NCBI RefSeq assembly: GCF_902459805.1
Contig: NZ_CABPST010000014.1
Coordinates: 105,926 to 169,925 of the forward strand
Direction: 5' to 3'
DNA: 64,000 bases
Origin: Pandoraea bronchicola
GTDB lineage: Bacteria; Pseudomonadota; Gammaproteobacteria; Burkholderiales; Burkholderiaceae
The translations under genes were made by a program, and so were the position numbers. This document shows, piece after piece, positions 35,807-43,642 of the stretch (position 1 is the stretch's first letter; each line of letters begins with the position of its first letter). A model generated the notes under the pieces. The model saw only the letters and a program-made list of their open reading frames with translations. It made no database searches and was not told the DNA's origin.

Positions 35807-36034
35807 GGGCGAGGGGCCGGATAACGAAGGCGGAGCGGGGTGGTCGAGTGTGATCTGATCCCCATTTTTGCTTTGCCGAAACGGCAACGAAACGTTCGAA
35901 ATATTATCATTGTTGTCAAAAATACACGCTCCTAGAATGGCCTGAACGGTTGTGCCGCAGCGTGCTGCCGACACGCGTCGCAGTGATGTGCGAGACAGGC
36001 CGCCGTGCCCTCACAAGCCATCTGGAGACGAGCA

Positions 36035-37432
36035 GTGACACGTAGCGCAGCGATTTCCCAAGCCACCGCCCAATACGATTCGGGCGCGTTCCTCGATACC
36101 CTCAACCGCCGCGTAGCCTACAAGACCGAGAGTCAGGAGGCGGACAGCGGTAACATTCTGCACGCCTATCTCTCTGACGAAATGGCGCCCGCGCTTGCGG
36201 CGCTCGGTTTCACGTCACGTGTTGTGCCCAATCCGGTGCCGGGGGGCGGTCCGTTCCTGATCGCGCAACGTCACGAAAGTGACGACGCGCCCACGGTCCT
36301 CACTTACGGACATGGCGACGTGGTGCGAGGTTACGACGCGCAATGGCGTGACGGGCTGAAGCCGTGGGAGATCGTGGTGGAAGGCGATCGCTGGTACGGG
36401 CGCGGCACGGCCGACAACAAGGGCCAGCACACCATCAATCTGGCGGCGCTGGCGGAGGTGCTGGCGCTGCGCGGCGGCAAGCTCGGATACAACGTGAAGA
36501 TGATCGTGGAGATGGGCGAAGAGATGGGCTCGCCGGGTCTGCACGCGATTTGCGAGCAACTGCGCGACGAGTTACGTGCCGACGTGCTGATCGCTTCCGA
36601 CGGGCCGCGATTGGCGGCTGAACGTCCCACGGTGTTTCTCGGTTCGCGTGGTCTGGTCAATTTCAAGCTCAGTCTGAACTTGCGCGACGGCGGCCATCAC
36701 TCGGGCAACTGGGGCGGGCTGTTGCGCAATCCGGGGGTCGTGCTCGCGAACGCGATTGCATCGATTGTCGACGGCAACGGCAAGATTCTCGTGGAGGGCT
36801 TGCGTCCGCCGGCGTTGCCGGTGTCGGTGCGTCGTGCGCTTGCGGGGCTGGAGGTGGGCGGCGGACCGAACGATCCCGAGGTCGACGTCGACTATGGCGA
36901 GCCGGGTCTGACACCGACCGAGCGAGTGATCGGCTGGAACAACATCGAGGTACTGGCGTTCAAGACGGGCAATCCTGAGAAGCCAGTCAATGCGATTCCT
37001 CCGTATGCCTACGCGCACATGCAGATCCGTTTTGTTGTCGGCACCGACTGGGAGCGGCTGGGTGAGATCTTGCGTGAGCATCTGGACGCGCACGGTTTCC
37101 CGATGGTCGAAGTTGAGGTCGAGCGCGGCGTGATGGCGACACGCCTTGATCCGGAAGATCCGTGGGTGTTGTGGGCGTTGGCGTCGATGCGCGAGACGAC
37201 GGGCAAGCCGCCGGTGCTATTGCCGAATCTGGGCGGCACGCTGCCGAACGACGTGTTCGCCGACGTGCTCGGCCTGCCAACGCTGTGGGTGCCGCACTCG
37301 TACCCGGCCTGTTCGCAGCACGCGCCGGACGAGCATCTGCTCGGGTCGGTGGCGCGCGAGGCGTTGCAGATCATGGCGGGGCTGTTCTGGGATCTTGGGG
37401 ATGTGAACCTGAAAGAGGGGAAGCCGCGATGA
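36035..37432 (+). CDS. M20 family metallopeptidase
   Basis: 465 residues of the ArgE/DapE/CPG2 class, di-zinc amidohydrolases acting on N-acyl amino acids or dipeptides. Metal-ligand motifs: VLTYGHGDVVRGYDAQW (His, Asp), WYGRGTADNKGQHTINL (Asp), IVEMGEEMGSPGL (catalytic Glu pair), PSYPACSQ-type C-terminal segment with HSYPACSQHAPDEHL (His). The GTG at 36035 has TGGAGACGA at proper spacing and is preferred over the GTG at 36005. Its stop overlaps the symporter start (ATGA), so uptake and hydrolysis of the same compound are probably coupled. Substrate unknown. Confidence 0.88.
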   Translation: MTRSAAISQATAQYDSGAFLDTLNRRVAYKTESQEADSGNILHAYLSDEMAPALAALGFTSRVVPNPVPGGGPFLIAQRHESDDAPTVLTYGHGDVVRGYDAQWRDGLKPWEIVVEGDRWYGRGTADNKGQHTINLAALAEVLALRGGKLGYNVKMIVEMGEEMGSPGLHAICEQLRDELRADVLIASDGPRLAAERPTVFLGSRGLVNFKLSLNLRDGGHHSGNWGGLLRNPGVVLANAIASIVDGNGKILVEGLRPPALPVSVRRALAGLEVGGGPNDPEVDVDYGEPGLTPTERVIGWNNIEVLAFKTGNPEKPVNAIPPYAYAHMQIRFVVGTDWERLGEILREHLDAHGFPMVEVEVERGVMATRLDPEDPWVLWALASMRETTGKPPVLLPNLGGTLPNDVFADVLGLPTLWVPHSYPACSQHAPDEHLLGSVAREALQIMAGLFWDLGDVNLKEGKPR

Positions 37433-38784
37433 ACAGTTCTGCTGCCGCCGCCGGGGCGGATCGCACGGACGGCGCGACCAGCGCCGGCAAGGAGGGCGCG
37501 CGTACGGATGTGCCTGTCTACAAGCTGATTGTCGCGACGTCCATCGGCAACGCGCTCGAATGGTATGACCTGATCGTCTACGGTTACTTCGCCGTGACGA
37601 TTTCGAAGTTGTTCTTTCCTGCGCACGACGAAACGGTGTCGCTGCTAATGGCGTTGGGGACATTTGCGCTGTCGTATCTCGCGCGTCCTTTGGGAGCGTT
37701 TGTGCTGGGGGCGTATGCGGATCGTCGTGGGCGTCGGGCTTCGCTGATGCTGTCGATCGCGATGATGACCGTGGGCACGGGACTGATCGCGTTCATGCCG
37801 ACGTATGCGGTGATTGGCGTGTGGGCGCCGATCGGTATTTTCCTGTCGCGGTTGATGCAGGGGTTCTCGGCGGGGGGGGAGTTTGGCAGTTCGACGGCGT
37901 TCCTCGTCGAGCACGTGCCGAATCGTCCTGGCTTCATGTCGAGCTGGCAGTTTGCGAGTCAGGGCGCGAGCACGCTGCTGGCGTCGGCGTTTGGGGCGGT
38001 ACTTACGGGCGCGTTGACGCAGCCGCAACTCGAATCGTGGGGGTGGCGTATTCCGTTCCTGTTCGGGATGCTGGTGGGGCCGATCGGGCTTTACATCCGG
38101 AAGTATATGGATGAGACGCCTGCGTTCGAGCGCGACATCGCACGCAAGAAGGCGGCACGGGCAGCAGACGCTGACGCGGGCAAGTCGCCGGTGTGGGAGG
38201 TGCTAGCGACGCAGAAGTCGCGTTTGCTGGTGTCCATCGGCGCGTTGGTCCTGACGACGACGGCAAACTACATGATCTTGTACATGCCGACGTATGCGAC
38301 GAAACAGCTTGGGTTGCCGCCGTCACAGGGCTTCATTGCGACGCTGGTGACGGGCTTCGTCATCATGACGCTGACGCCGTTCGTCGGTCATTGGTCGGAT
38401 AAGGTCGGACGTATCCGGATCATGCTGGTGGCGGGCGTGCTGTTCCTGTGTACGGTGTATCCGGCATTTGCGTTCATGAACGCGCATGCGTCGCTGGCGA
38501 CGATGATGGTTGTGATGCTCTGGGTTGGCACGCTGAAGGCGGTGTACTTTGCGCCGATTCCGGCACTGATGTCGTCGTTGTTTCCCACGCGCACGCGTGC
38601 AACGGGCATGGCGGTCGGCTACAACCTCGGTACGACGATCTTCGGCGGCTTTACTCCGCTGGCGGTGGCATGGCTGATTGCGGCGTCGGGCAATAAGCTG
38701 GCGCCGGGGCTGTATCTGATGGTGGGAGCGGTGATCAGTCTGACGACGTTGCTGATTGCGAGGGCGCGGATGGGGGCGCGCTGA
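37429..38784 (+). CDS. MHS family metabolite:proton symporter
   Basis: 451 residues, 12 predicted membrane helices, of the ShiA/ProP/KgtP group. After a 30-residue hydrophilic N-terminus come SIGNALEWYDLIVYGYFAV, the family signature RPLGAFVLGAYADRRGRRAS and FLSRLMQGFSAGGEFGSSTA. It overlaps the upstream peptidase by 4 bases, indicating translational coupling. A G8 run (37872-37879) lies in the AGGEFGS codons. The solute is probably an organic or acylated amino acid handled by the peptidase. Confidence 0.88.
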   Translation: MNSSAAAAGADRTDGATSAGKEGARTDVPVYKLIVATSIGNALEWYDLIVYGYFAVTISKLFFPAHDETVSLLMALGTFALSYLARPLGAFVLGAYADRRGRRASLMLSIAMMTVGTGLIAFMPTYAVIGVWAPIGIFLSRLMQGFSAGGEFGSSTAFLVEHVPNRPGFMSSWQFASQGASTLLASAFGAVLTGALTQPQLESWGWRIPFLFGMLVGPIGLYIRKYMDETPAFERDIARKKAARAADADAGKSPVWEVLATQKSRLLVSIGALVLTTTANYMILYMPTYATKQLGLPPSQGFIATLVTGFVIMTLTPFVGHWSDKVGRIRIMLVAGVLFLCTVYPAFAFMNAHASLATMMVVMLWVGTLKAVYFAPIPALMSSLFPTRTRATGMAVGYNLGTTIFGGFTPLAVAWLIAASGNKLAPGLYLMVGAVISLTTLLIARARMGAR

Positions 38785-38810
38785 GACAGGCGGTGGGTGG
38801 GGGAGCGAAG

Positions 38811-38864
38811 AGGCGCCCGACGGTGTCGCATGTGCGGATGACATGCGAGGCTGTCGCGGCGCCT
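38811..38864 (+). terminator. long three-part stem-loop after the MHS symporter gene
   Basis: AGGCGCC/GGCGCCT, CGAC/GTCG and TCGCATGT/ACATGCGA stack around a 7-base loop (38811-38864), 26 bases after the stop. The T-tract is weak (TTCTTGC), so it is either a terminator or a stabilising 3' hairpin. Confidence 0.6.
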
Positions 38865-39067
38865 TCTTGCTGGTGCGGCCTTCGATGAGGCAATTGTGGT
38901 GTGTTGCAGTTTGGTGGTGATGGGGGAGGGGCCGATTTTGGGGGCATTTCAGGCGCCACTCCACTGCATGCTGATCCCTTCTGAATTCAATGACAAAAAA
39001 CGGAGTTTCTGCGCGTCGCGAGGCGAGCAGACTGACGGCCAGTCAATTCGAATCAGAGGGAATAAGC

Positions 39068-39832
39068 ATGAACGGGCTAGCAAACAAAGTCGCCATCGTC
39101 ACCGGCGCCAGTTCTGGAATTGGACGTGCGACCGCGCTGCTTTTTGCGCGGGAGGGTGCAGCGGTGGTCGTTGCCGCTCGTCGCAAGGCTGAGTTGGAAG
39201 ATCTGGTGAGGGAAATCACGGGGAACGGTGGAACGGCCACATACGTCGCGGGCGATGTCAGAGAGGAAGCATACGCACGGGCGCTCGTTCAGACGGCCGT
39301 GGACCGTTTCGGCGGGTTGGACATTGCGTTCAACAACGCGGGGACGCTCGGCGAAATGGGTCCCACCCCGGAAATATCTGCGGCGGGTTGGGGCGAGACC
39401 ATTGACACCAACCTCACCAGCGCTTTTCTTGGCGCGAAGTATCAGATTCCCGCGATGGTGCTTCGTGGCTCCGGAAGCCTCATTTTCACATCGACCTTTG
39501 TTGGGTATACGGTCGGCTTCCCGGGTGTCGCAGCCTATGCCGCGAGCAAGGCAGGTTTGATCGGGTTGACGCAGTCACTCGCTGCGGAGTTTGGACCGAA
39601 GGCCATTCGCGTCAATGCCATCCTTCCTGGTGGGGTGGACACGCCCATGGGGCGAGCTATGAGTGCGTCGCCCGAAGCAATGGCTCACGTGGCTGGACTG
39701 CACGCTCTCAAACGCATCGCTAGCCCCGAGGAGCTTGCGCGGTCGGTCCTCTATATGGCTTCGGACGCCTCGTCATTCATGACCGGCACGGCGCTATTGG
39801 TTGACGGAGGAGTGTCGATCAATCGCACTTGA
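39068..39832 (+). CDS. SDR family oxidoreductase
   Basis: 254 residues, classical short-chain dehydrogenase. NAD(P)-binding TGASSGIGRATALLFA, structural NNAG (FNNAGTLGEMG), catalytic Ser region FTSTFVGYTVG and YxxxK as YAASKAGLIGLTQSLA, and the C-terminal LPGGVDTPMGRAMSASPEA. The Arg after the second strand (AARRKAE) suggests NADP. The ATG at 39068 begins MNGLANKVAIVTGA; upstream open frame is not family-like. It stands alone and converges with the decayed end of the CDI locus. Substrate unknown. Confidence 0.9.
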   Translation: MNGLANKVAIVTGASSGIGRATALLFAREGAAVVVAARRKAELEDLVREITGNGGTATYVAGDVREEAYARALVQTAVDRFGGLDIAFNNAGTLGEMGPTPEISAAGWGETIDTNLTSAFLGAKYQIPAMVLRGSGSLIFTSTFVGYTVGFPGVAAYAASKAGLIGLTQSLAAEFGPKAIRVNAILPGGVDTPMGRAMSASPEAMAHVAGLHALKRIASPEELARSVLYMASDASSFMTGTALLVDGGVSINRT

Positions 39833-39894
39833 TGTTGGGGGGGGTGACGCGGGAAACGCTGGCTGGACACGCACCACACTGACATTGGAAGCAT

Positions 39895-40355
39895 CGGCCG
39901 CCGGGTGCCACTTGGCCGCATCGCCAAGTGGCCTGTCCAATTCCGTCAGCTTCACGGGGGCAGTCTTGTTCTTGCGGGTTGCCTTCAGCGCTTCGTATTC
40001 CCTAGCCCGATTCCCCACAAAAGTGCCGACCTCGCGTTGCAACGTCTGCATGATTTCGAAGCGGGTTTCGATTTGCTCCTTGTCGAACTTGTTGGCGAGG
40101 GCGCCGCTGCCGTCCTTGTCGGACGACACATCGCGATTGGCGGCGGCAATCGTCTCTTCTGCCGTCTGGCCGGTTCGCTCGTGTTGGGCCGCTTCGTTGG
40201 TATTCTCGATAACGCCAAGCATTGGTGCCACTGTGAGTCTGCCTATGGCGACACCTAACGCCTTCTTTCGAGGGGCGCTGACCTTGCCAACCGCTTTGCC
40301 CGTTTGGCCGACGCTTGTCGCATTGAGTCGTTGCGGAGCTGTGTAATTTAATATA
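39895..40355 (-). pseudogene. second orphan cdiA fragment, toxin lost
   Basis: Within the frame 39794-40465 the translation carries ERTGQTAEET, NRDVSSDKDGSGALANKFDK and EIMQTLQREVGTFVGNRARE, the pretoxin segment of CdiA. It is preceded by GKAVGKV...KALGVAIGRL, which in the full-length protein lies several hundred residues earlier (near 45500-45600). The fragment therefore joins two distant parts of cdiA. Similarity stops at DAAKWHPAADAS, where the other copies continue into the PT-VENN domain, so no toxin remains. Confidence 0.75.
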
Positions 40356-40461
40356 ATTAAAAATGTCGTAAGCATCGTATTTTTGCGGTATGCATCTGAT
40401 TTTTGTGTGGAATTCGGTGGTTTTGGTTCGTTGATATTCTGTAATTGTGCGGCCCATTGAG

Positions 40462-40701
40462 TCACTTTTGATTATTGTATTCTTCTATTTTTGTTAGGAC
40501 CCAGGATCCTATTCCGAGTGGAATTCCTGCGGCTAAGCCGGCCTTTGACGAGTAAACTAAATCTTCGACTCCAAAAATAAATTTTCCTTTGATGGTGAAT
40601 ACGTATATCGAAATAACTAATCGAAGAATTAGCACCATTGCTGCGAGTGTTCCGCAGGATCCTGTAACAAAAATCGCTATTTGGATTGCGTTTTTTTTCA
40701 T
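40462..40701 (-). CDS. small membrane protein, probable CdiI immunity for the orphan toxin
   Basis: 79 residues with two hydrophobic helices (about 6-33 and 53-69) and a charged C-terminus (TKIEEYNNQK). The ATG directly follows the stop codon of the orphan CdiA-CT (TGAATG). Position, short length, membrane character and lower GC than the surroundings all fit a CDI immunity protein guarding against a membrane-acting toxin; the well-studied CdiI of E. coli EC93 is likewise a small membrane protein, from memory. No sequence family is recognised. Confidence 0.65.
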   Translation of the reverse strand: MKKNAIQIAIFVTGSCGTLAAMVLILRLVISIYVFTIKGKFIFGVEDLVYSSKAGLAAGIPLGIGSWVLTKIEEYNNQK

Positions 40702-42150
40702 TCATTTTCCTTTTGCCTCATCCATTTTTTTCTGGATGGTTGCAGTTGTTCCTTCGGAAATTAGCGATCCAGCCACCACCCCAAAGGCGTCTGATACGGC
40801 GGTTGTCGCGACGCTTTTTACCAACCCGCCGATAGCGGTGCCAGCCCGCGCGCCAGCAGCGGCTCCAATGGCAGCACCTATGACACTTTCATCAGTCTCG
40901 GCCCCTTTGATTACCGCACCTAAAGCGGCTCCGCTTGCACTTATAGAGGTCGTCGCGATGATGCCTCGCCCTTGCGTTGCTGCGCCCGTCGCGATGGCGA
41001 TGAGCACGTCTGTCGTACTCATTTCCTGCTTGCCGTTAAGCGTCAGTTGAACCAAGGCATTCGACGTTCCGCCGATCACGCCACCCGCTGCGATGCTGGC
41101 CGCAGTCGCAGCCCCCCCTGCACTTAGCGCAGGTGCCGCGCCCATAACGATTGCCCAACTTTTCAGAAGCTCCGACGCGGGTTGACGTGCCTCGGTCCCC
41201 ACCATTTCGATCAGATCCGTTTGTGCCTGTTGAATGTCCTCATATGAAGCACCGTTTTCGGCCATGAACTGGCCAAGTGAGGCTGCCGCAGCCCCAATCT
41301 TGACAACGCCCTGCGGTAGGCTGACTTGATTGTTTTCCAACTCAAGTCGCGAGGCGACGCTTGCCGCAGTCGCGTCGCCACCGATTCCAGTGGTAATGCC
41401 CGCGACGACCGATTCAATCAGGTTTATCCGGGCCTCCTTCTCATGTTGCGGGAGGTTTTCGTTGCTTGTGTTTGCTACCGCATTAAGCAGATTGCCAAGA
41501 ACCACACTGGCAGCACCGCCCATCGCCCCGGCACCACAATTGCTTCCGAGCGCAGTGGCGCCGCCACAGCCCACGATGCCATGCAGGGCGGTGCGAGCGG
41601 TCTCGCTCTTGAGTTCGTCCGCGATCTCTTTAACCTTCTCTACCGCGAGCGTTTGCAAATAGCCCACAGCGGCACGCTGTAGAAATTCCCCAGTGCCAGC
41701 AGTCACGTTCCCACCGGCTGCGGCAGCAATCACGGTGACGATCTGGCGGTATCGTCCGCCGGGTGCCCACTTGGCCGCATCGTCAAGTTGCCGATCCAAC
41801 TCCGCCAGCTTCACCGGGTCAGTCTCGTTCTTGCGAGCTGCCTTCAGCGCTTCGTATTCCTTAGCCCGATTCCCCACAAACGTCCCCACTTCGCGTTGCA
41901 GCGTCTGCATGATTTCGAAGCTGGTTTCGATTTGCTCCTTGTCGAACTTGTTGGCGAGGGCGCCGCTGCCGTCCTTGTCGGACGACACATCGCGATTGAC
42001 GGCAGCGACCGTCTCTTCTGCCGTCTGACCGGTTCGCTCGCGTTGGCTAGCTTCGTTGGTAATCTCGATAACGCCTGCGCTGATGCCGCTGCGCGTTGTG
42101 CTCGACGCGCTATCGCCCGCCGCCACCACAACCGGTGGTGCGATGCTCAC
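40702..42150 (-). CDS. orphan CdiA C-terminal module with glycine-rich, probably membrane-active toxin
   Basis: 482 residues from a GTG at 42150, though the frame is open to a TAG near 42262 with no credible start, as in promoterless orphan modules. The first 130 residues nearly duplicate the main CdiA pretoxin (ERTGQTAEETVAAVNRDVSS, NKFDKEQIETSFEIMQTLQR). A PT-VENN domain follows, ending LELENNQVSL. The last 180 residues are Gly/Ala-rich and hydrophobic (GAALGAVIKGAETDESVIGA, AIGAAAGARAGTAIGGLV), a glycine-zipper pattern suggesting a pore-former. Recombination through the 359-bp repeat could place it on the main cdiA. Confidence 0.75.
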   Translation of the reverse strand: MSIAPPVVVAAGDSASSTTRSGISAGVIEITNEASQRERTGQTAEETVAAVNRDVSSDKDGSGALANKFDKEQIETSFEIMQTLQREVGTFVGNRAKEYEALKAARKNETDPVKLAELDRQLDDAAKWAPGGRYRQIVTVIAAAAGGNVTAGTGEFLQRAAVGYLQTLAVEKVKEIADELKSETARTALHGIVGCGGATALGSNCGAGAMGGAASVVLGNLLNAVANTSNENLPQHEKEARINLIESVVAGITTGIGGDATAASVASRLELENNQVSLPQGVVKIGAAAASLGQFMAENGASYEDIQQAQTDLIEMVGTEARQPASELLKSWAIVMGAAPALSAGGAATAASIAAGGVIGGTSNALVQLTLNGKQEMSTTDVLIAIATGAATQGRGIIATTSISASGAALGAVIKGAETDESVIGAAIGAAAGARAGTAIGGLVKSVATTAVSDAFGVVAGSLISEGTTATIQKKMDEAKGK

Positions 42151-42221
42151 CGGCCCCGTCTTCGGCAGGTCGCTGCCAGGCGTGGCGTTCGCGCCGGTCT
42201 GCGCGTCTCCCTTTTGGTCTG
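41863..42221 (-). repeat. 359-bp direct repeat of cdiA pretoxin region, orphan copy
   Basis: It aligns without gaps to 44218-44576 (offset 2355) with about ten mismatches by eye, five clustered at one end. A shorter, more diverged third copy lies at about 39898-40215. Confidence 0.85.
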
Positions 42222-42273
42222 CCCCGATTGGCTGTTTAACGCGGGCAACTCGGTTCAGACTAAGCTGAAATAC

Positions 42274-42837
42274 CTACCGCGGGAGATGGGCATTCTTCGC
42301 ATGGGCGATTTCCAAGGCTCGCCCGATCATTTCGATAGAGATGTAGGGAACAAAATCGAGCCGATCTCCTAGTTCGAACGACGTCCTATACATCTCTAGT
42401 TTCTCCGTGTCACCAAGCAGTGCGAGTGCAGCCAAGTGGCGCAGCGGCATGGCGCCCTTCGAATTCGTAGGTAACTGCGCGTGCCGATGTATCTCAGTGT
42501 TGATGTCAACACCTTTTGCCCAATTGATGACTCCGTTGGCGATGGAGATTATGGTTTCTTCTTCGATGTTAATGGTTTCGTAGAAGTCTCCCGGCATGCA
42601 TGCTAACGGTGAAATGCTGCTTGATTTGTTTATTTTGTTTGCAATATTTGAAAAGCATATTGTTGATAATGTTGGAATGAATGAGATTGTGTATTTGCAT
42701 TTAAGTCTTTTTATTGTTGGTGTTATGTTTATTAGCTTTTCTTCAAGCACAATGAAAAGAACGTTGTCGCCAACCTCGTCTTTTTCTAATTTCCAGCCGT
42801 TATTTTTGAGTATTCCAACTGCCGTAGATTCATTCAT
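42274..42837 (-). CDS. probable CdiI immunity protein for the main CdiA nuclease toxin
   Basis: 187 residues, no signal peptide or membrane helix, so cytoplasmic, as expected to neutralise a nuclease. The ATG at 42837 has AGGAG a few bases upstream and overlaps the end of the toxin frame by 8 bases. The codon use and base composition are more AT-rich than neighbours (KLINITPTIKRLKCKYTISF), a mark of exchangeable CDI modules. The C-terminal half (GAMPLRHLAALALLGDTEKL) is helical. I do not recognise a characterised family; assignment rests on position. Confidence 0.65.
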   Translation of the reverse strand: MNESTAVGILKNNGWKLEKDEVGDNVLFIVLEEKLINITPTIKRLKCKYTISFIPTLSTICFSNIANKINKSSSISPLACMPGDFYETINIEEETIISIANGVINWAKGVDINTEIHRHAQLPTNSKGAMPLRHLAALALLGDTEKLEMYRTSFELGDRLDFVPYISIEMIGRALEIAHAKNAHLPR

Positions 42838-43642
42838 TCTTTGCTCCTGGGAATCTGATGACGTCAATTCTTATCCCATTTGGGTAACCCTGATCTTTCA
42901 ATGGGCGCTCGCTGTCGAAGCCGAAGGCTCTGGCGACGCGTCCGCGAGGAATTGAGCTTCCGTCCTGGATTTGTGGAAATATTTCTAACTGTCGAGTACT
43001 TAGGTCCGCATCTCCGGTCTTGACTTCGATGATTCTCATCTGACCGTCCGGCGACTCGACCACAATGTCGGGGCGACAGCGCCCACTGCCACACGATTCG
43101 CCAAACGAAATTTCTTTTCTACTAACCCGGTAGCCAAGTTCAACAAGCTGTGCTTTTATGTCATTGACCATTTCGTTATGGTGGGCGTAGTGATCTTTGA
43201 CGTGAAGTTTGTCTAGCAACGGATCAGATACCAAGGGGCCGTTATTGGGTGTTGCAATAACGTTTATCCCTTTCTCACCAATATCCGGTGTCGAAACCAC
43301 CGTGGCCCCGCGCATCCCTTCATCCGGCGTGCCAATAATGCTAGGCCCTTTCTCCCCAGTGTCTGGCGTCCCTATGACGGTGACGCCGCGTGGACCTTCG
43401 TTGGGCGTGCCGATGACGTTTTCGCCGTTTGCACCGTCGCCGATCACTCGTGCGACGCCTTCAACGATCAACTGATTCGAGCAAGCGAGTCCTGAGATCG
43501 CACACGCGGCTTTTGTCAGCGAGTCTTTCAACTGGTCAGCGACATTGCCGCCTTCAGAGGCCGTAGTGGCTCCGCCCGCAGACGTTGGATCAAGCTCGTC
43601 GCCATCACGCCCGCCGCGCTTACTGCCTTGTGGGTTCGGCAC
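42830..43642 (-). CDS. CdiA-CT toxin, PD-(D/E)XK nuclease-like, out of frame with cdiA
   Basis: 270 residues from the GTG at 43642, although the frame is open further upstream to the cdiA frame break near 43681. The N-terminal 70 residues are the usual region after a VENN motif (ADQLKDSLTKAACAISGLAC). Residues about 75-134 are five imperfect 13-residue repeats of the VIGTPDxGxxG type. The C-terminal domain has RPDIVVESPDGQMRIIEVKT, where Asp192 and Glu206-Val-Lys208 form a PD-(D/E)XK core, predicting DNase or RNase activity. It is followed at once by an immunity gene. Without a frame restoration it would not be attached to the CdiA stalk. Confidence 0.75.
   Translation of the reverse strand: MPNPQGSKRGGRDGDELDPTSAGGATTASEGGNVADQLKDSLTKAACAISGLACSNQLIVEGVARVIGDGANGENVIGTPNEGPRGVTVIGTPDTGEKGPSIIGTPDEGMRGATVVSTPDIGEKGINVIATPNNGPLVSDPLLDKLHVKDHYAHHNEMVNDIKAQLVELGYRVSRKEISFGESCGSGRCRPDIVVESPDGQMRIIEVKTGDADLSTRQLEIFPQIQDGSSIPRGRVARAFGFDSERPLKDQGYPNGIRIDVIRFPGAKNE
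43241..43420 (-). repeat. five imperfect 13-codon repeats in the CdiA-CT linker
   Basis: Successive units around ENVIGTPNEGPRG, VTVIGTPDTGEKG, PSIIGTPDEGMRG, ATVVSTPDIGEKG and INVIATPNNG. Alternate units end in (P/M)RG or EKG, suggesting a 26-codon duplication. Confidence 0.85.

Noticed and set aside
43241-43420. Regular repeats considered as a CRISPR-like array
   Set aside because: They are degenerate, in frame and encode a repetitive linker; there are no identical repeats with unique spacers and no cas genes.
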